DNA from: Piromyces finnis
Taxonomy: Eukaryota; Neocallimastigomycota; Neocallimastigomycetes; Neocallimastigales; Neocallimastigaceae
Direction of reading: 5' to 3'
DNA length: 24,915 nt
Assembly (NCBI GenBank): GCA_002104945.1
Contig: MCFH01000145.1
Span: forward strand, 1-24,915
This document shows, one piece after another, positions 1-10,103 of this stretch; position 1 is the first letter of the stretch; each line of letters opens with the position of its first letter. Under the pieces are notes generated by a model that saw only the letters and a list, made by a program, of their open reading frames with translations, ran no database searches and was not told the DNA's origin. Both the position numbers and the translations under genes were made by a program.

Positions 1-780
1 TAAAGAAATTATCACATTCATAGAAGATTAGAATTTATTTTAATAATTTATATATATATATATATAAGACATTCTCTAAATCCGATTAAAAGTAACAGAT
101 TATTATTGTATATAAATTAACATGTATTTTTCAATAAATTGTTCAATTTAGAACTACTTAAATTTTTAAAATTTATTTTTTAAAATGTTTTTAAAGAATA
201 TTAATCATTTATGCTTTATTATGAAACACTATTATTTTAAATAAAGAACTTTAATTGAATATTGTTTTATTATATATTAATATTTATAAAAACAATAGAA
301 TTCCATATTTTTAATATATTTATTAAGTTCATTTATAATAAAAATTTATTATTATTTTCATTGTATATTATTTATATAATATTTATATATTAATTATTAA
401 ATAATATGTATTATATATTTTATATAAAATATAATTATTATATAGAGAATTTCATATTATTTAAACAATAAAACTTAAATAATTAATTTGGATATTATAA
501 ATAATATATTATATTTAATTTATTCTTAATATTTAGACGGCATGTAATTAATTTATTTAAATTGTTACACAATTAAATTTCTTTATAATTATAATATTTA
601 TATAATAATTAAAAAATATATTTAGCGATTTCGATTTTATAAAAGATTAAAATCACATTTAAAATATTATAAAATTTATAAGTGTAGTATCATAAACATT
701 AATCCTATATATAAATAGTTTCAATATGCAAGTTTACTTTCAATTATATTAAAATTCTAAACAAATTATTAAATGTAAAT
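1..780. other. AT-rich spacer without recognisable genes
   Basis: Almost pure A/T sequence with stops in all frames and no protein-like stretch. I see no repeat family member here, only scattered short TA runs (for example 49-65). Confidence 0.7.
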
Positions 781-781
781 T

Positions 782-1030
782 ACAAAATATAATATTTATT
801 TATATTAATATAATTAATGTATATTTTATTTTAGCCGTCAATTTATTTTAATGTACAATTCTAGAATTTATTATATAATGAAAAGTTAATATACATTAAA
901 TTATTATTTAACAATAGTTATATTATAAAAATATTAGTTTATATCATTAAATAATAGCTTTTTTTTTAAAAAAAATAATAAAAAAATATGCTTGTTAATT
1001 CAAAATTAATTGTTATATTTTATTTATAAA
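782..1030 (+). pseudogene. Duplicated promoter and first codons of the subtilase gene
   Basis: This stretch is a diverged copy of 3190-3425, the DNA upstream of the subtilase gene plus its start. Shared blocks include the run ending in TTTTAGCC, TCAATTTA, TTTAATGTACAA, TCTAGAATTTATTATATAATGAAA and, at 988, ATGCTTGTTAATT. The ATG at 988 opens a reading frame beginning MLVNSKLIV, against MLVNLKLIV in the downstream gene, and stops after 13 codons. Everything after that is unrelated AT-rich DNA. It is therefore a remnant of a segmental duplication that kept the regulatory region and only the beginning of the signal peptide. An alternative, less likely, is a conserved dispersed promoter element with an accidental ATG. 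Confidence 0.65.
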
Positions 1031-1856
1031 ATTTAAATTATAATTATGATAATAAGATTAATATATAAAAGCATAGAATATAAAATGTTAATAGCTTAAA
1101 AAGAGTATATTCAAATAATTTACGTTATGATATTTCTTTATTGTTAATTTTAATTTATAAATATGAATTAAATTCTATTTAATGATTTTTAATGAAAATA
1201 ATTTCAAAATATAAACTAATTTTTTGTAATAATAAAATATTATTATGTTATACAGAAATATATAAAAAATATTTAGTAAATAATGTAATAAAACTTTTTT
1301 ATTTAATTAGGTTTTTACTTTATGTTGAATTTATTAATTATATAATATTTTATTAGTATCCTATACATGATACATATATTTATAAACATTTATAATCAAA
1401 TACAATTAAATATATATAACATACTCTAGTTAAATTTAATATATAAACCATACATTTAATGTAAATATAAAATGATATAATGAGAGTGTATATATTTTTT
1501 TTCAATTTTTATATAAATAAATAATAATTAAATATTAAAAATATAACATTTTTTACAATAGACTATAATAAGTAGATATAAATAAATAAATAAATATATA
1601 CTTTTTACATTTTATTTATTAAATTATTAAATATTAAATATAATTTTAATTTTAATTTTTATTACAATTTCCATAAATAATATAGAATATAATTCAAATT
1701 TATTAAATAATTTTTTAAAATTTAAAAAATTATTTAAAATAAATTAAATTAATATATATATTGAAATATTGAAATAAAAAAATTAATGAATTATTTAATA
1801 TATATATAAATTATTTGAATTTTATTTAACTTTTTTTAATAATTTTCTACTTTAAT
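1031..1856. other. AT-rich spacer without recognisable genes
   Basis: No ORF or repeat family that I can recognise. Short AT-only tracts and one (AAAT)n-like run near 1579-1595 are all that stands out. Confidence 0.65.
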
Positions 1857-1866
1857 TGTGGTTGAA

Positions 1867-1934
1867 ATTAATTATATAACAACAAATAATATAATTGTGG
1901 TTGAAATTATATTATTTGTTGTTATATAATTAAT
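1867..1934. repeat. Perfect 29-bp inverted repeat (hairpin)
   Basis: The left arm 1867-1895 and right arm 1906-1934 are exact reverse complements, separated by a 10-nt loop (1896-1905). The arm core ATATAACAACAAATAATAT is not a simple TA run. The motif TGTGGTTGAAATTA occurs twice, just before the left arm and across the loop. It lies about 110 bp beyond the end of the minus-strand CBM18 pseudogene, so in that gene's transcript it would fold as a 3' hairpin. It could instead be the core of a short fold-back element. Confidence 0.85.
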
Positions 1935-2041
1935 AATAGCTTTATACTCTGTTGTTGTTAGAGTTTCAATATAATTTTTATTTTTTGTTCTATTCTATTT
2001 ATAATTTTTGTATGAATTAGGGTTTTTATATTCTTTTATTT

Positions 2042-2305
2042 TTAATATATCTGAGTAATAAAGATAATATGGTATGCAATGCCATTATTACTGGTTAACA
2101 ATTTGTTATTTTTTTTATAAACAATAATATTTGGTGAATTCTCTACTTTTTTATTTTCATAATTATTAAATGATTCCATCAATTTAAAAATATAATTAGT
2201 TTTGGAACATTTATTTATAGTTAAATAATATGATTTATTACTTCTTTCTTTACTAATATTTAAACAATAGTCAGATGAACTTCCATTATTATTTACTAAA
2301 TACAT
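2042..2305 (-). pseudogene. C-terminal tail of the CBM18 pseudogene (frameshifted)
   Basis: This 87-codon frame overlaps the end of the previous one and continues it after a shift inside TATATATAT (2304-2312). It reads SDYCLNISKERSNKSYYLTINKC, a spacing faintly like a ricin-type beta-trefoil repeat, but I would not name the domain on this alone. The ATG at 2305 is probably an internal codon created by the shift. No signal peptide is present, consistent with a tail rather than a separate gene. Confidence 0.4.
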
Positions 2306-2982
2306 ATATATAAAGGATTGTTTTCATTTTTTATTAAACAATTAATATATTTACTGAGTGATTTATTATTTCCACAATATTTTGCCTTAATTAAATTAAA
2401 ATTTTTTAATTCATTAACTCCAAAATAATAATTTTCACCCAAACATTCATTATAATATTTGCTATATTTAATTTTAGTTGTAATACTAATTTCTGTTATG
2501 GCTAATATCTCGGTAATATTTTTGTAATAAATTAAAGTTTTATTTAAACTTTCTTTAATACTAAATGGTATTGAAATAATTAAATTATTATTTTTATTGT
2601 TATATTGAATACAATTACCAAATTCAAATTGGCATCCATTATCACTGTCAGAGTATTTTTTACTTTCCCCATAATATCCATATTTACTACAACATTTATT
2701 ATAGTTACATTTAATATTACAATATTGTGCTCCACATCTTTTATCTTCTATATAATTTTCATATTCAATAGCAACGTCTGAACGATTATAATTTCCTTTA
2801 TATTCAACATTCTTATTAATAGTATAAGTATATATTTCATTAATATATTTATTATCACATTCCATTTTATAATATGAACATAAAAATTTATATTTTTGAG
2901 AATCCAATATTTTATTCAGAAGATATATTCCATTGTGGATTATTAACTGTAGTAAATTCTGAATTAGCATCCCATAATTCAT
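2296..2982 (-). CDS. Longest open segment of the CBM18 pseudogene
   Basis: This 228-codon frame is the longest intact part of the broken minus-strand gene. Its ATG is probably not the real start, because protein-like sequence continues upstream in another frame. It carries a degenerate CBM18 (hevein-type) module around residues 82-123, with the paired cysteines KCCSKYG and the closing GCQFEFGNC. There is a low-complexity Asn-rich linker and no transmembrane segment after the module. The missing cysteines correspond to hevein positions 24 and 31, whose partners are retained, so the disulfide pattern would be disturbed. The frame ends in a TAG at 2296-2298, and coding resumes one frame over at 2305. 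Confidence 0.45.
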   Translation of the reverse strand: MNYGMLIQNLLQLIIHNGIYLLNKILDSQKYKFLCSYYKMECDNKYINEIYTYTINKNVEYKGNYNRSDVAIEYENYIEDKRCGAQYCNIKCNYNKCCSKYGYYGESKKYSDSDNGCQFEFGNCIQYNNKNNNLIISIPFSIKESLNKTLIYYKNITEILAITEISITTKIKYSKYYNECLGENYYFGVNELKNFNLIKAKYCGNNKSLSKYINCLIKNENNPLYICI

Positions 2983-3189
2983 AAGAGTATAAATCCCAAT
3001 TTGAATGATTTATTATACCTGGGTAATTTCCATTCTCATCTTCTATATATTCATTATATATATATGGTCAAATTAAATCTTTTAATTTATTAATATTTGG
3101 AAATAAAACCATTGGATTAAATATTTTATAAATAATATATTTACACCTTTTCCGTAATTTGAATTTTTATGCTTTCTATAATATTTAAA

Positions 3190-3390
3190 ACAAAATATAA
3201 ATATTTATTTATATTAATATAATTAATATATAATTATATTTTAGCCATCAATTTACTTTAATGTACAAATCTAGAATTTATTATATAATGAAAGGTTTAA
3301 TTTACATTAAATTTATTATATAATAAAAGTTATAAAAATATTAGATTATAGCATAAAATAATATCTTTCCTCCTTTAAAATAATAAAGGA
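3190..3390 (+). promoter_or_regulatory. Promoter region of the subtilase gene (duplicated at 782-987)
   Basis: This is the ~200-bp AT-rich upstream region of the subtilase gene. Its conservation with 782-987, including short non-simple words such as TTTTAGCC, TTTAATGTACAA and TCTAGAATTTATTATATAATGAAA, marks it as part of a duplicated gene unit. I cannot point to a specific transcription-factor site. Confidence 0.4.
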
Positions 3391-3741
3391 ATGCTTGTTA
3401 ATTTGAAATTAATAGTTATTAATATTGTATTAATATTATTCTACAAATTTATATTTTGTAGCAATGAAATTACCGAATATAAAGAAGACGATTATTATTT
3501 AATTTATGTTAATAATACATATTTAGGTAATAGTCATTCAAATAAGTATTTTAACAAGCAACAAGAGCATAATGAATTCATTGAGGAATTCATGAATACT
3601 CTTGATTGCTTGATAGAAAAAAAATCAAATACATATAAAAACCAAGAAAAATTAGAAAAAATATCTAAACTACACTCATTAAAAAAAAGAGAAAACAGTA
3701 TAAATATTAATGAATATTCAACTTATGGAAAGCAACTCTAG
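3391..3741 (+). CDS. Subtilase exon/segment 1: signal peptide and I9-like propeptide
   Basis: This 116-codon segment starts at ATG 3391, supported by a hydrophobic signal peptide (LIVINIVLILFYKFIFC) immediately downstream. The propeptide portion resembles the I9 inhibitor domain that folds and silences fungal subtilases before cleavage. In genomic reading it ends at TAG 3739-3741. That same TAG is also the AG of a possible intron that begins GTATAAAT at 3698. Confidence 0.7.
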   Translation: MLVNLKLIVINIVLILFYKFIFCSNEITEYKEDDYYLIYVNNTYLGNSHSNKYFNKQQEHNEFIEEFMNTLDCLIEKKSNTYKNQEKLEKISKLHSLKKRENSININEYSTYGKQL

Positions 3742-4400
3742 GTGAAACATCAGTATTCTTTGCTTATCTTTTTAATAATTTAGTTGACATTATAAAATCA
3801 TTTCCTTTCGTAATTAGTTGTGAAAGGAATATGGAATATCAGTCGCATTCATATTATAGCAAATCTGACATTTTATTAGAAACACGATGGAATAATATTA
3901 GTATAAAAAAGAATACAGATTTACATTTATCATTAATATCTCAAGGCATGTTTAATGAAAAATTAATAAATAAATATGATACAAACTATTATTATCCTGA
4001 ATCATCAGGAGAAGGCATTGACATTTTCATATTAGATACAAGTTTCGATTTTAGAACTAAAGATTTTTCAAATATAGAAAAACGCATTGTAAAATGTGCA
4101 ATAAACATTACAGACGGCGATAGAAAAATAACAAAATCTTCGAAATTTTGTTTTTCTTCATTAAATCAAAATAATCATGCTGTAGGAGTTGCTTCAGTAG
4201 TGGCTGGACTAAATCATGGGGTTGCTAGTTTATCCAATATATATGGGATTTTAATTAATAAAATCAATGACGTTAATATTATTGAATCTCTTAGATACAT
4301 TTTATCAATATGTAGAAATAATAAAGGTATTATTATTATGACTTTTGGAGGTAACTACGAATTAAATGGAAAACAAAGTAATTCTATTAAATATATTTAA
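3742..4400 (+). CDS. Subtilase segment 2: propeptide end and Asp/His half of the peptidase domain
   Basis: The frame is open from 3714. Coding sense continues from about 3738-3744 (GETSVFFAYLFNNLVDII, a propeptide end) into the peptidase domain with Asp (FILDTS) and His (NNHAVGVASVVAGLNHGVA). The ATG at 3831 is internal, not a start. The segment ends at TAA 4398-4400, which lies inside the second copy of the duplicated decamer. Confidence 0.7.
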
Positions 4401-4407
4401 ATATATT
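4388..4407 (+). repeat. 10-bp tandem duplication TAAATATATT x2 inside the subtilase gene
   Basis: The decamer TAAATATATT at 4388-4397 is repeated exactly at 4398-4407. Ten bases is 1 mod 3, so the duplication alone accounts for the frame change between the two halves of the peptidase domain, and the second copy provides the TAA stop. With only one copy the text would run straight from SIKYI into the EEF that follows. Confidence 0.85.
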
Positions 4408-5232
4408 GAAGAATTTATTGGAAGGTTTTCAAGCAAGAGCATAATTACAGTTGTTTCCGCAGGAAATGAAGGAGTAAATGTTTATGATAAAGAAAAAAAC
4501 TTAGTAAAATATCCATGCTTCTATAAAAATGTAATTTGTGTAGGTGGGATTGATAATGTTGGTGGTGACCATAAATATGACATTTCGATGAGCGAGGCCT
4601 CTACTAATATTATGAATAATAAATATTATAGAAAAGCAAAGAACTCAAATTATGGAGAATTTGTAAATATTTATGCGCCATATTATGTTAAATATGATTA
4701 TTGTAATGTTAATAATAAATGTAGAACAATAGTCAATAGAGGTACATCCTTTTCAGTACCAATTGTAGCAGGTGTGATTGCAACAATTATGAGTGAGAAT
4801 AATGATGTAAAATTTAATTATACGACTGTTCTAAATTATTTGAATAAATTGGGTTTAAAGAATATTATTAATGGAATTAAAGAAGGACCTAATTTATTCA
4901 TTAATAATGGAAAGCATGTTGTATATTCAAAAGACTATATTTATTACGGATGTGGAATTAATTCGGGAAATCAATCTTGTGAAAACAATCAATGTTGTGG
5001 TGCAAATGGAAAATGTTATAATCATAGTAACGATTTATGCAAAACCAGCAATGGATGTCAAGTTGAGTATGGTAAATGTAATATTATAACAAGCAATTCT
5101 AAAAATAACTTGTGTGGATTTAATTATGGAAATTGCCATTCAGGATATTGTTGTTCTTATGAAGGAATTTGTGGAAAAACAAATGATCATTGTGGCGTGG
5201 GTTGTCAAAAAAACTATGGTCATTGTCTTTAA
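4401..5232 (+). CDS. Subtilase segment 3: Asn/Ser half of the peptidase plus two CBM18 modules
   Basis: Coding resumes one frame over directly after the duplicated decamer (YIEEFIGRFSSK...). It carries the oxyanion-hole block VVSAGNEG, the block NSNYGEFVNIYAP and the catalytic-serine block GTSFSVPIVAG. A short linker follows, then two chitin-binding type-1 modules separated by about a dozen residues, ending ...GHCL at TAA 5230-5232. All eight cysteines are present in both modules. The ATG at 4366 is an accident of the shifted frame. Confidence 0.75.
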
Positions 5233-6763
5233 GTAAGCTCATTATAAAATGTTAATTATTTTTATTTATAATTTATATATGATAGTAAATTTTAAATAAA
5301 AAGATATATTTATATTAAATTTATTTTTCAAAATATATTTAATGTAGTAATTAAAAAAATTGAAATAAAGAATTTAAAATAAGATTAATAAATAAAAATA
5401 AAACTTCCAAAAAAAACATAACTGATTAAAAAATTATTTATTAATATAATTTACTGCTTTTAAAATATATAACTTGAATACTTTGTCTTTAAAATTATTT
5501 AAAAATTTTATAGCTTATTTTTATTATTTTATTTATATATAATTTTCATTTATATCATAATTCAAATTTGTAAATAGTTTAAAAAAATATTTTTTATAAT
5601 TTTAATATATTTTAATATTAAATAACTTTTTTTATTATTATTTTTAAATTTAAATATAGTATTATTTAATTATGTAAATTTTTTGAAAAATTTTTTTTAA
5701 AATAAAAAAGTATTTCACTTTTATTTTTATTTTGTTATAACTTTATATTTAACTTTACTATAAGAAAATATTCAAATGAAATGTAAAATTAAATTTAAAA
5801 ATCATTTATTAATTTCAAAACTGGAAATTATGTATATATTTTTAATTCTTTATGAGTTTTTTAACTATTTTTTAAGGTAAAGTCTAGGAATTTATATTTT
5901 TCTTTTAATGTAAATTACATCTCTAATCTTGTTTTGTGTCACGTGTATATCATTGAAATAATAAATTTATTAATTTATGTTTTCTTTACATATTATTCTT
6001 ATTTTATTCCACCTCTAAAAATATTATATTCAACTATTGAGAAGAAAAATAAAAAATGATAGTAGAAAAACTATATATATTAAGATCTCGAAATAAAAAT
6101 AATATGTTTATTACTATATTTTTATCAATTTAAATAAAGTATTATTCAATAAAAACCAATAATATTCCTAAATATTTAAAATTGTATACTAATTTTTAGC
6201 TATCTTTTTTTTTTTTTCATTTTTTTATTTAATTATTCAATCATTAAAAAAATTAGATCAAAATGTTTTTTAATATTTGAACGTTAACATGAATAAAAAA
6301 CTTCATTTTATTACTTTTTTATTATATTTTTATTTTAAAAAATAATTATCATACGGATTTATTAATATAAAATAAAATATATATCATTTTTTTTTTTTGA
6401 ATTATTTATTTTTAAGATATCCTTTTAATATAATCAACAAATCACTTAAAACATTTATAAAATCTGTTTTTAATTGCTATGAATAATAAATTGATCTTTC
6501 TATTATCTCTCCTAAATTTTTTAATTTTTTTAAAATATATTTTAAATTTATTTATTTATTTAGTTAGTTAGTTAGTTAGTTACTTATTTATTTGAAATGA
6601 ATATACAATATACAATACAAATACTAGGAAGATAATATACTTCTTGCATTTATTATTTAATTTGTGATTTTACATTAAGTAATAATACACATTAATATAA
6701 TAAATATTAAATAAAAATAATAAAGTATATATATAAATATAAAAATAAAAATTTAAAATAATA
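5233..6763. other. AT-rich spacer with a TTAG microsatellite
   Basis: No coding sequence is recognisable. It contains poly-A and poly-T tracts and a (TTAG)n microsatellite at 6559-6582. A mildly GC-richer stretch near 5870-5945 has no ORF. Confidence 0.6.
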
Positions 6764-7175
6764 TTGCATAAAAGTTCAATTAATTCTTTAAATTTTACTA
6801 TGTGGAAATGGACTCTACCTAATAAACTAATTGAAATAAAAAAAGAGAATATCAGGTATTATAGTATGGTATCCATTAAACTCTCTTATGAGTTCTTTAG
6901 GCTTTCATTCGAAGAAATATTAATATTGGAAAGACTTCGGCGCTCTTGATTATGTTAGGTTTCTTACTAAACTTATCAAAAAGTAGTTTCATTGGTCTAT
7001 TAATGATAAGAATTGTTTTAGTAGAAAAAACTGCGAAACTCTCTACATATGAAACATGAAACCCCGATGAACTGTAAAGCTGTTCACTTAAATATCTTTG
7101 TTCCACCTTATTGATTTATAGTATATCATAAGCGAAAGTTCCACCAAGAAGGAACGAAGGAACGTAATCAATAAT
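6764..7175. other. GC-richer island of unknown nature
   Basis: Composition rises clearly above the flanks and the vocabulary changes (CTTCGGCGCTC, ACCCCGATGAAC, GGAACGAAGGAACG). Two short overlapping frames exist, 6764-6949 plus and 6897-7106 minus. The minus frame (QRYLSEQLYSSSGFHVSYVE...) looks somewhat protein-like, but I recognise no family. It may be a decayed mobile element or gene fragment. Confidence 0.4.
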
Positions 7176-8947
7176 ATAATACATAACCTAATAAGAAATT
7201 CAAACAATGAATTTAAAATTTTTAACTCTTAATAAGTGACTGAAAATAATTTAGTATATAAATATTTCATTTGATTTCCTTCTTCTTCTTGATATATTTA
7301 TTATTAAAATATTTTGCTAAAAAAAATAAAAAATCTTTAAATAATTATACAAAAGCATATTAATATTATGTATATTATGTAAGTTAATATTTAATAAATT
7401 ATAAAAAATATATTAAAATATAATGATTATTATGGATATTAAAAAATAAGAGACATTATTTTTGTAATAGTTAAATATTTTGATTTGCCCTATTCATAAT
7501 ATATGTAAAATAATTTGGGAAAAAATAATTATCTAAATTAGCAACTTTAACATCTAATTTTTATTTTTTTTTTTATTTTCAATAGCATGTAAATCGTATA
7601 TATTAAAGCCATGAAACTTAAATGTAATTTAATAAAAATTTTTGTTTTTTCATACTTAATTATTATAATAAAATTTGTTTTAAATGTCATGATAAATGAT
7701 TATAATTTAAAATTAATTTGTATATATTAATAATAAAAAAAGTGTTAATATATTGTATAATGAAACATTTTCTATTTCTTATTTTCAAAATTATTATTAT
7801 CATCATTTATCTTGACCTTAGCCATCTCTTTTTATTATTTCTTTAACATTAACTATTTTGTCTCTTTAAATTTTCTGAATATTGACCATTTTTTAAATAA
7901 AATATATAGAATTGATATCATAACTTTAATTAATACTATTACTTTTAACATTATTGCTTATTACTATTATTATTATCTTTAATATTATTATTACTTATAT
8001 TTATATTTTTATTTCTATTGTTATTATTATCATTGTCATAACTATTATCGCTTCTGCAATTATTGATAAAATTATTTAAGCAGATTTTATAATAATAATT
8101 GAATCTTGATCTTAAGATTGTATTTCGTAATATGGATATAACTTAATATTCCATTAACCTATATTCAACACTATAAATAACAATTTTCAAATAAAGATAA
8201 TAAACCAAATAAATTAAATCAATTATTTTGATTACTTTAACTTAGCACCCTTAGTAATAGACGATAGTAAACAATGGATGAATATATCACAATTTAATTA
8301 AAGCTTTAGTTTCTCAAGTATTCATTTACATAATAATATTAATCTTTTATTGATTTCATTTTGTATCCTTTCTAATAAAAGTATTAATCACACTAAATAA
8401 TTTATATTGTTTTAAATTTTATTATTATAATCATTATTATTGTTGTTGTTGTTGTTGAAAATGATATTCAATTTATTTTATTGTTTATCTTCCAAATTTT
8501 ATAATGTAATTGAATAAGTAAATGATAAAACAATTCGAATTTTTCTGCCTTTTTTTTAAAAAAAAATATTGTAATATCTATTCTGCAATATTTTATATTT
8601 TGATGATAATGATGAAATATACAAATTTTTTAAATAGAATATAAATATGAAATTTATATAACTATGTAAACTTTTACAATTAATCGTATTCTATTAATAA
8701 AATCCTTTTGAATAATCCTATGTTTATTTCTATTTTAGTCAAGTAATGGAATATAATGTGATGCTCTGTTAATTATTTATAAATCACTTACTAATTTTTT
8801 AAAAATAAATAAACTGAAACGGATCCTTCTAAAATTTTGTTATTTAGAAATTTAATAACTGATTATTTCCTTCTAAATGTTACATTTATATCAGTATAAT
8901 AGAAGAAATCGGATTAAGTTTTGTAGGAAAATAGAATATTGAATCTT
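7176..8947. other. AT-rich spacer with TTA/TTG low-complexity tracts
   Basis: No gene is recognisable. There are trinucleotide-rich tracts at 7787-8060 (TAT/TTA with ATC interruptions) and a (TTG)5 run near 8441-8457. These generate spurious Asn- or Ile-rich frames only. Confidence 0.6.
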
Positions 8948-9235
8948 TCATGTTATTAGAATCATTTGATAAAATTCTTTATATATATGTTCCAAGTAAT
9001 TATCTTTTTCATCAATTATTTCAAGAATCTTTTTGACATTATTAACTATATTTTCTACAAAGGTTCTACCATAATAATGTATATATCCTAAAATAATTCC
9101 AAATCTTATTATTTTTAAAAATGTGTTAATCTGATTTTTATAATTTACTTTAAAATGATTTCCAACTTTTTCAAAACAATAAATATAAATGCTTATAAAA
9201 ACAAGAAATATTAACTTACTCAAAAAAAGCCACAA
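8948..9235 (-). CDS. Hypothetical 95-residue protein with N-terminal hydrophobic segment
   Basis: I do not recognise this gene. The frame starts with a hydrophobic stretch (LFLSKLIFLVFISIYIYCF) that could be a signal peptide or membrane anchor. A mixed, charged helix-like region with a KKILEIIDEKDNYLEHIYKEF tail follows. Its composition is less extreme than the flanks, which argues mildly for coding, but in such AT-rich DNA a frame of this size can arise by chance. No homologous frame is seen elsewhere in the window. Confidence 0.25.
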   Translation of the reverse strand: MWLFLSKLIFLVFISIYIYCFEKVGNHFKVNYKNQINTFLKIIRFGIILGYIHYYGRTFVENIVNNVKKILEIIDEKDNYLEHIYKEFYQMILIT

Positions 9236-10103
9236 AATAATTTTATTGTTATTTATATTTTTTCATTTTGAAATTGATAACAATATAATATAACCCATTT
9301 ATACATTGACGATACATAAATTAATTATTACATTTGGAATTTAAAAAAGATCTATTTTTGATTAAAAGAATTACAATTGTTTAGCTGGAATTTTTTTTTA
9401 TTATTATTAAATTTTTCTTATTTTAATATATTATAAATACCACAATTTTTAAAATGTATATATTTATATAATAAAAAATAAAATATTTAAATCTTTATAC
9501 ATAATATTTAAATATATAATATACATTAAATGCATAAGAATATATTATATACATTATGTTGTATGTATTTTATATGCCACAATATAAGAATATAGAATTA
9601 TAAAATTAAATAATTCTTAGTAACTATTTTATTGGAATTTGTAAAATAAATTGAAAAGTATTTTATTACATTAATTATATAAGCCACAATATAAATATAT
9701 GTATTGATTTTAAAGAACAGTAAAGTATTTATATAGTATTTCTTTATCATAAAATATTAATGAAGTTGACTTGATATAAAACTATAAATCCTTATTAAAG
9801 GATTTTTTTACTATATTTAATTATTAAAGATGTCATAATTATAAAATCAAATTTATTGAGTTTTAATAAATAAAATAAAAAATAATTGAATTTAGGCCTT
9901 TATATTTAGATTAAGTATATTTTAAATGGTTTATTAAACATCAAAACCTGCTATATTTCTTCATTTAAAATATATATATTAGTTAATAATATTATTGAAA
10001 TAAAATTATTAAAATATCTTTTATTCATTTATAATACTTTCATTTAACTATTTTCATTATAAAACTGTTATAGTATTTTTAAAATTGTAATATATTTTAT
10101 AAG
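9236..10103. other. AT-rich spacer
   Basis: No coding sequence is recognisable. The short word GCCACAATATAA recurs at about 9576 and 9682 within otherwise TA-rich sequence. Confidence 0.55.

Larger units (their letters stand above)
2042..3185 (-). pseudogene. CBM18-containing secreted-type protein, decayed mosaic pseudogene
   Basis: Reading on the minus strand, a stretch near 3139-3178 encodes RKHKNSNYGKGVNI, matching RKAKNSNYGEFVNI of the adjacent subtilase. The frame then changes and a TGA interrupts near 3062-3066. Next comes a segment with LYSYELWDANSEFTT (about 2945-2996) that I cannot assign, another frame change near 2920-2940, then the clear frame 2982-2296. That frame holds one CBM18 module (about 2628-2740: CG, C..C, CC, GC, GC) in which two of the eight conserved cysteines are replaced by Tyr and Ser, one in YGYYG. 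A final frame (2305-2042) contains a CLNI...C pattern. The frames overlap at a TA run. The fused order suggests a decayed, rearranged relative of secreted chitin-binding proteins. A function beyond chitin binding is not supported. Confidence 0.6.
3391..5232 (+). pseudogene. Secreted subtilisin-like serine protease (S8) with two C-terminal CBM18 modules, broken
   Basis: The product would be an exported S8 peptidase tethered to chitin or another glycan. In order it has a signal peptide (residues 1 to about 24), an inhibitor I9-like propeptide (YYLIYVNNTY...EFIEEFMNTLD), the peptidase domain, and two chitin-binding type-1 modules (4951-5079 and 5113-5226), each with all eight cysteines. Catalytic positions are visible: Asp in FILDTS (4035), His in NNHAVGVAS (4176), oxyanion Asn in SAGNEG (4465) and Ser in GTSFSVP (4747). 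The His motif is unusual, with HAVG where HGTH is typical. The first break, at 3698-3741, is either a 44-nt intron or an indel. The second, at 4388-4407, is a tandem 10-bp duplication that shifts the frame and truncates the product before the oxyanion Asn and the catalytic Ser. It is probably a recent pseudogene, unless the duplication is an assembly error. Confidence 0.8.

Noticed and set aside
4871-5089. 72-codon plus-strand frame
   Set aside because: It is an out-of-frame shadow of the subtilase linker and first CBM18 module, which are clearly coded in the other frame.
1-5232. Protozoan (Plasmodium- or Dictyostelium-like) or organellar origin
   Set aside because: Composition alone would allow it, but a subtilase with CBM18 modules and several chromodomain Ty3/gypsy elements fit a chitin-walled fungus better; taxonomy remains inferred.
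6764-7106. Two short frames in the GC-richer island as genes
   Set aside because: They overlap on opposite strands and neither shows a recognisable domain, so the region was kept as unknown.
7787-8457. CRISPR-like or regulatory repeat array
   Set aside because: These are simple TTA/TTG microsatellites without spacers.
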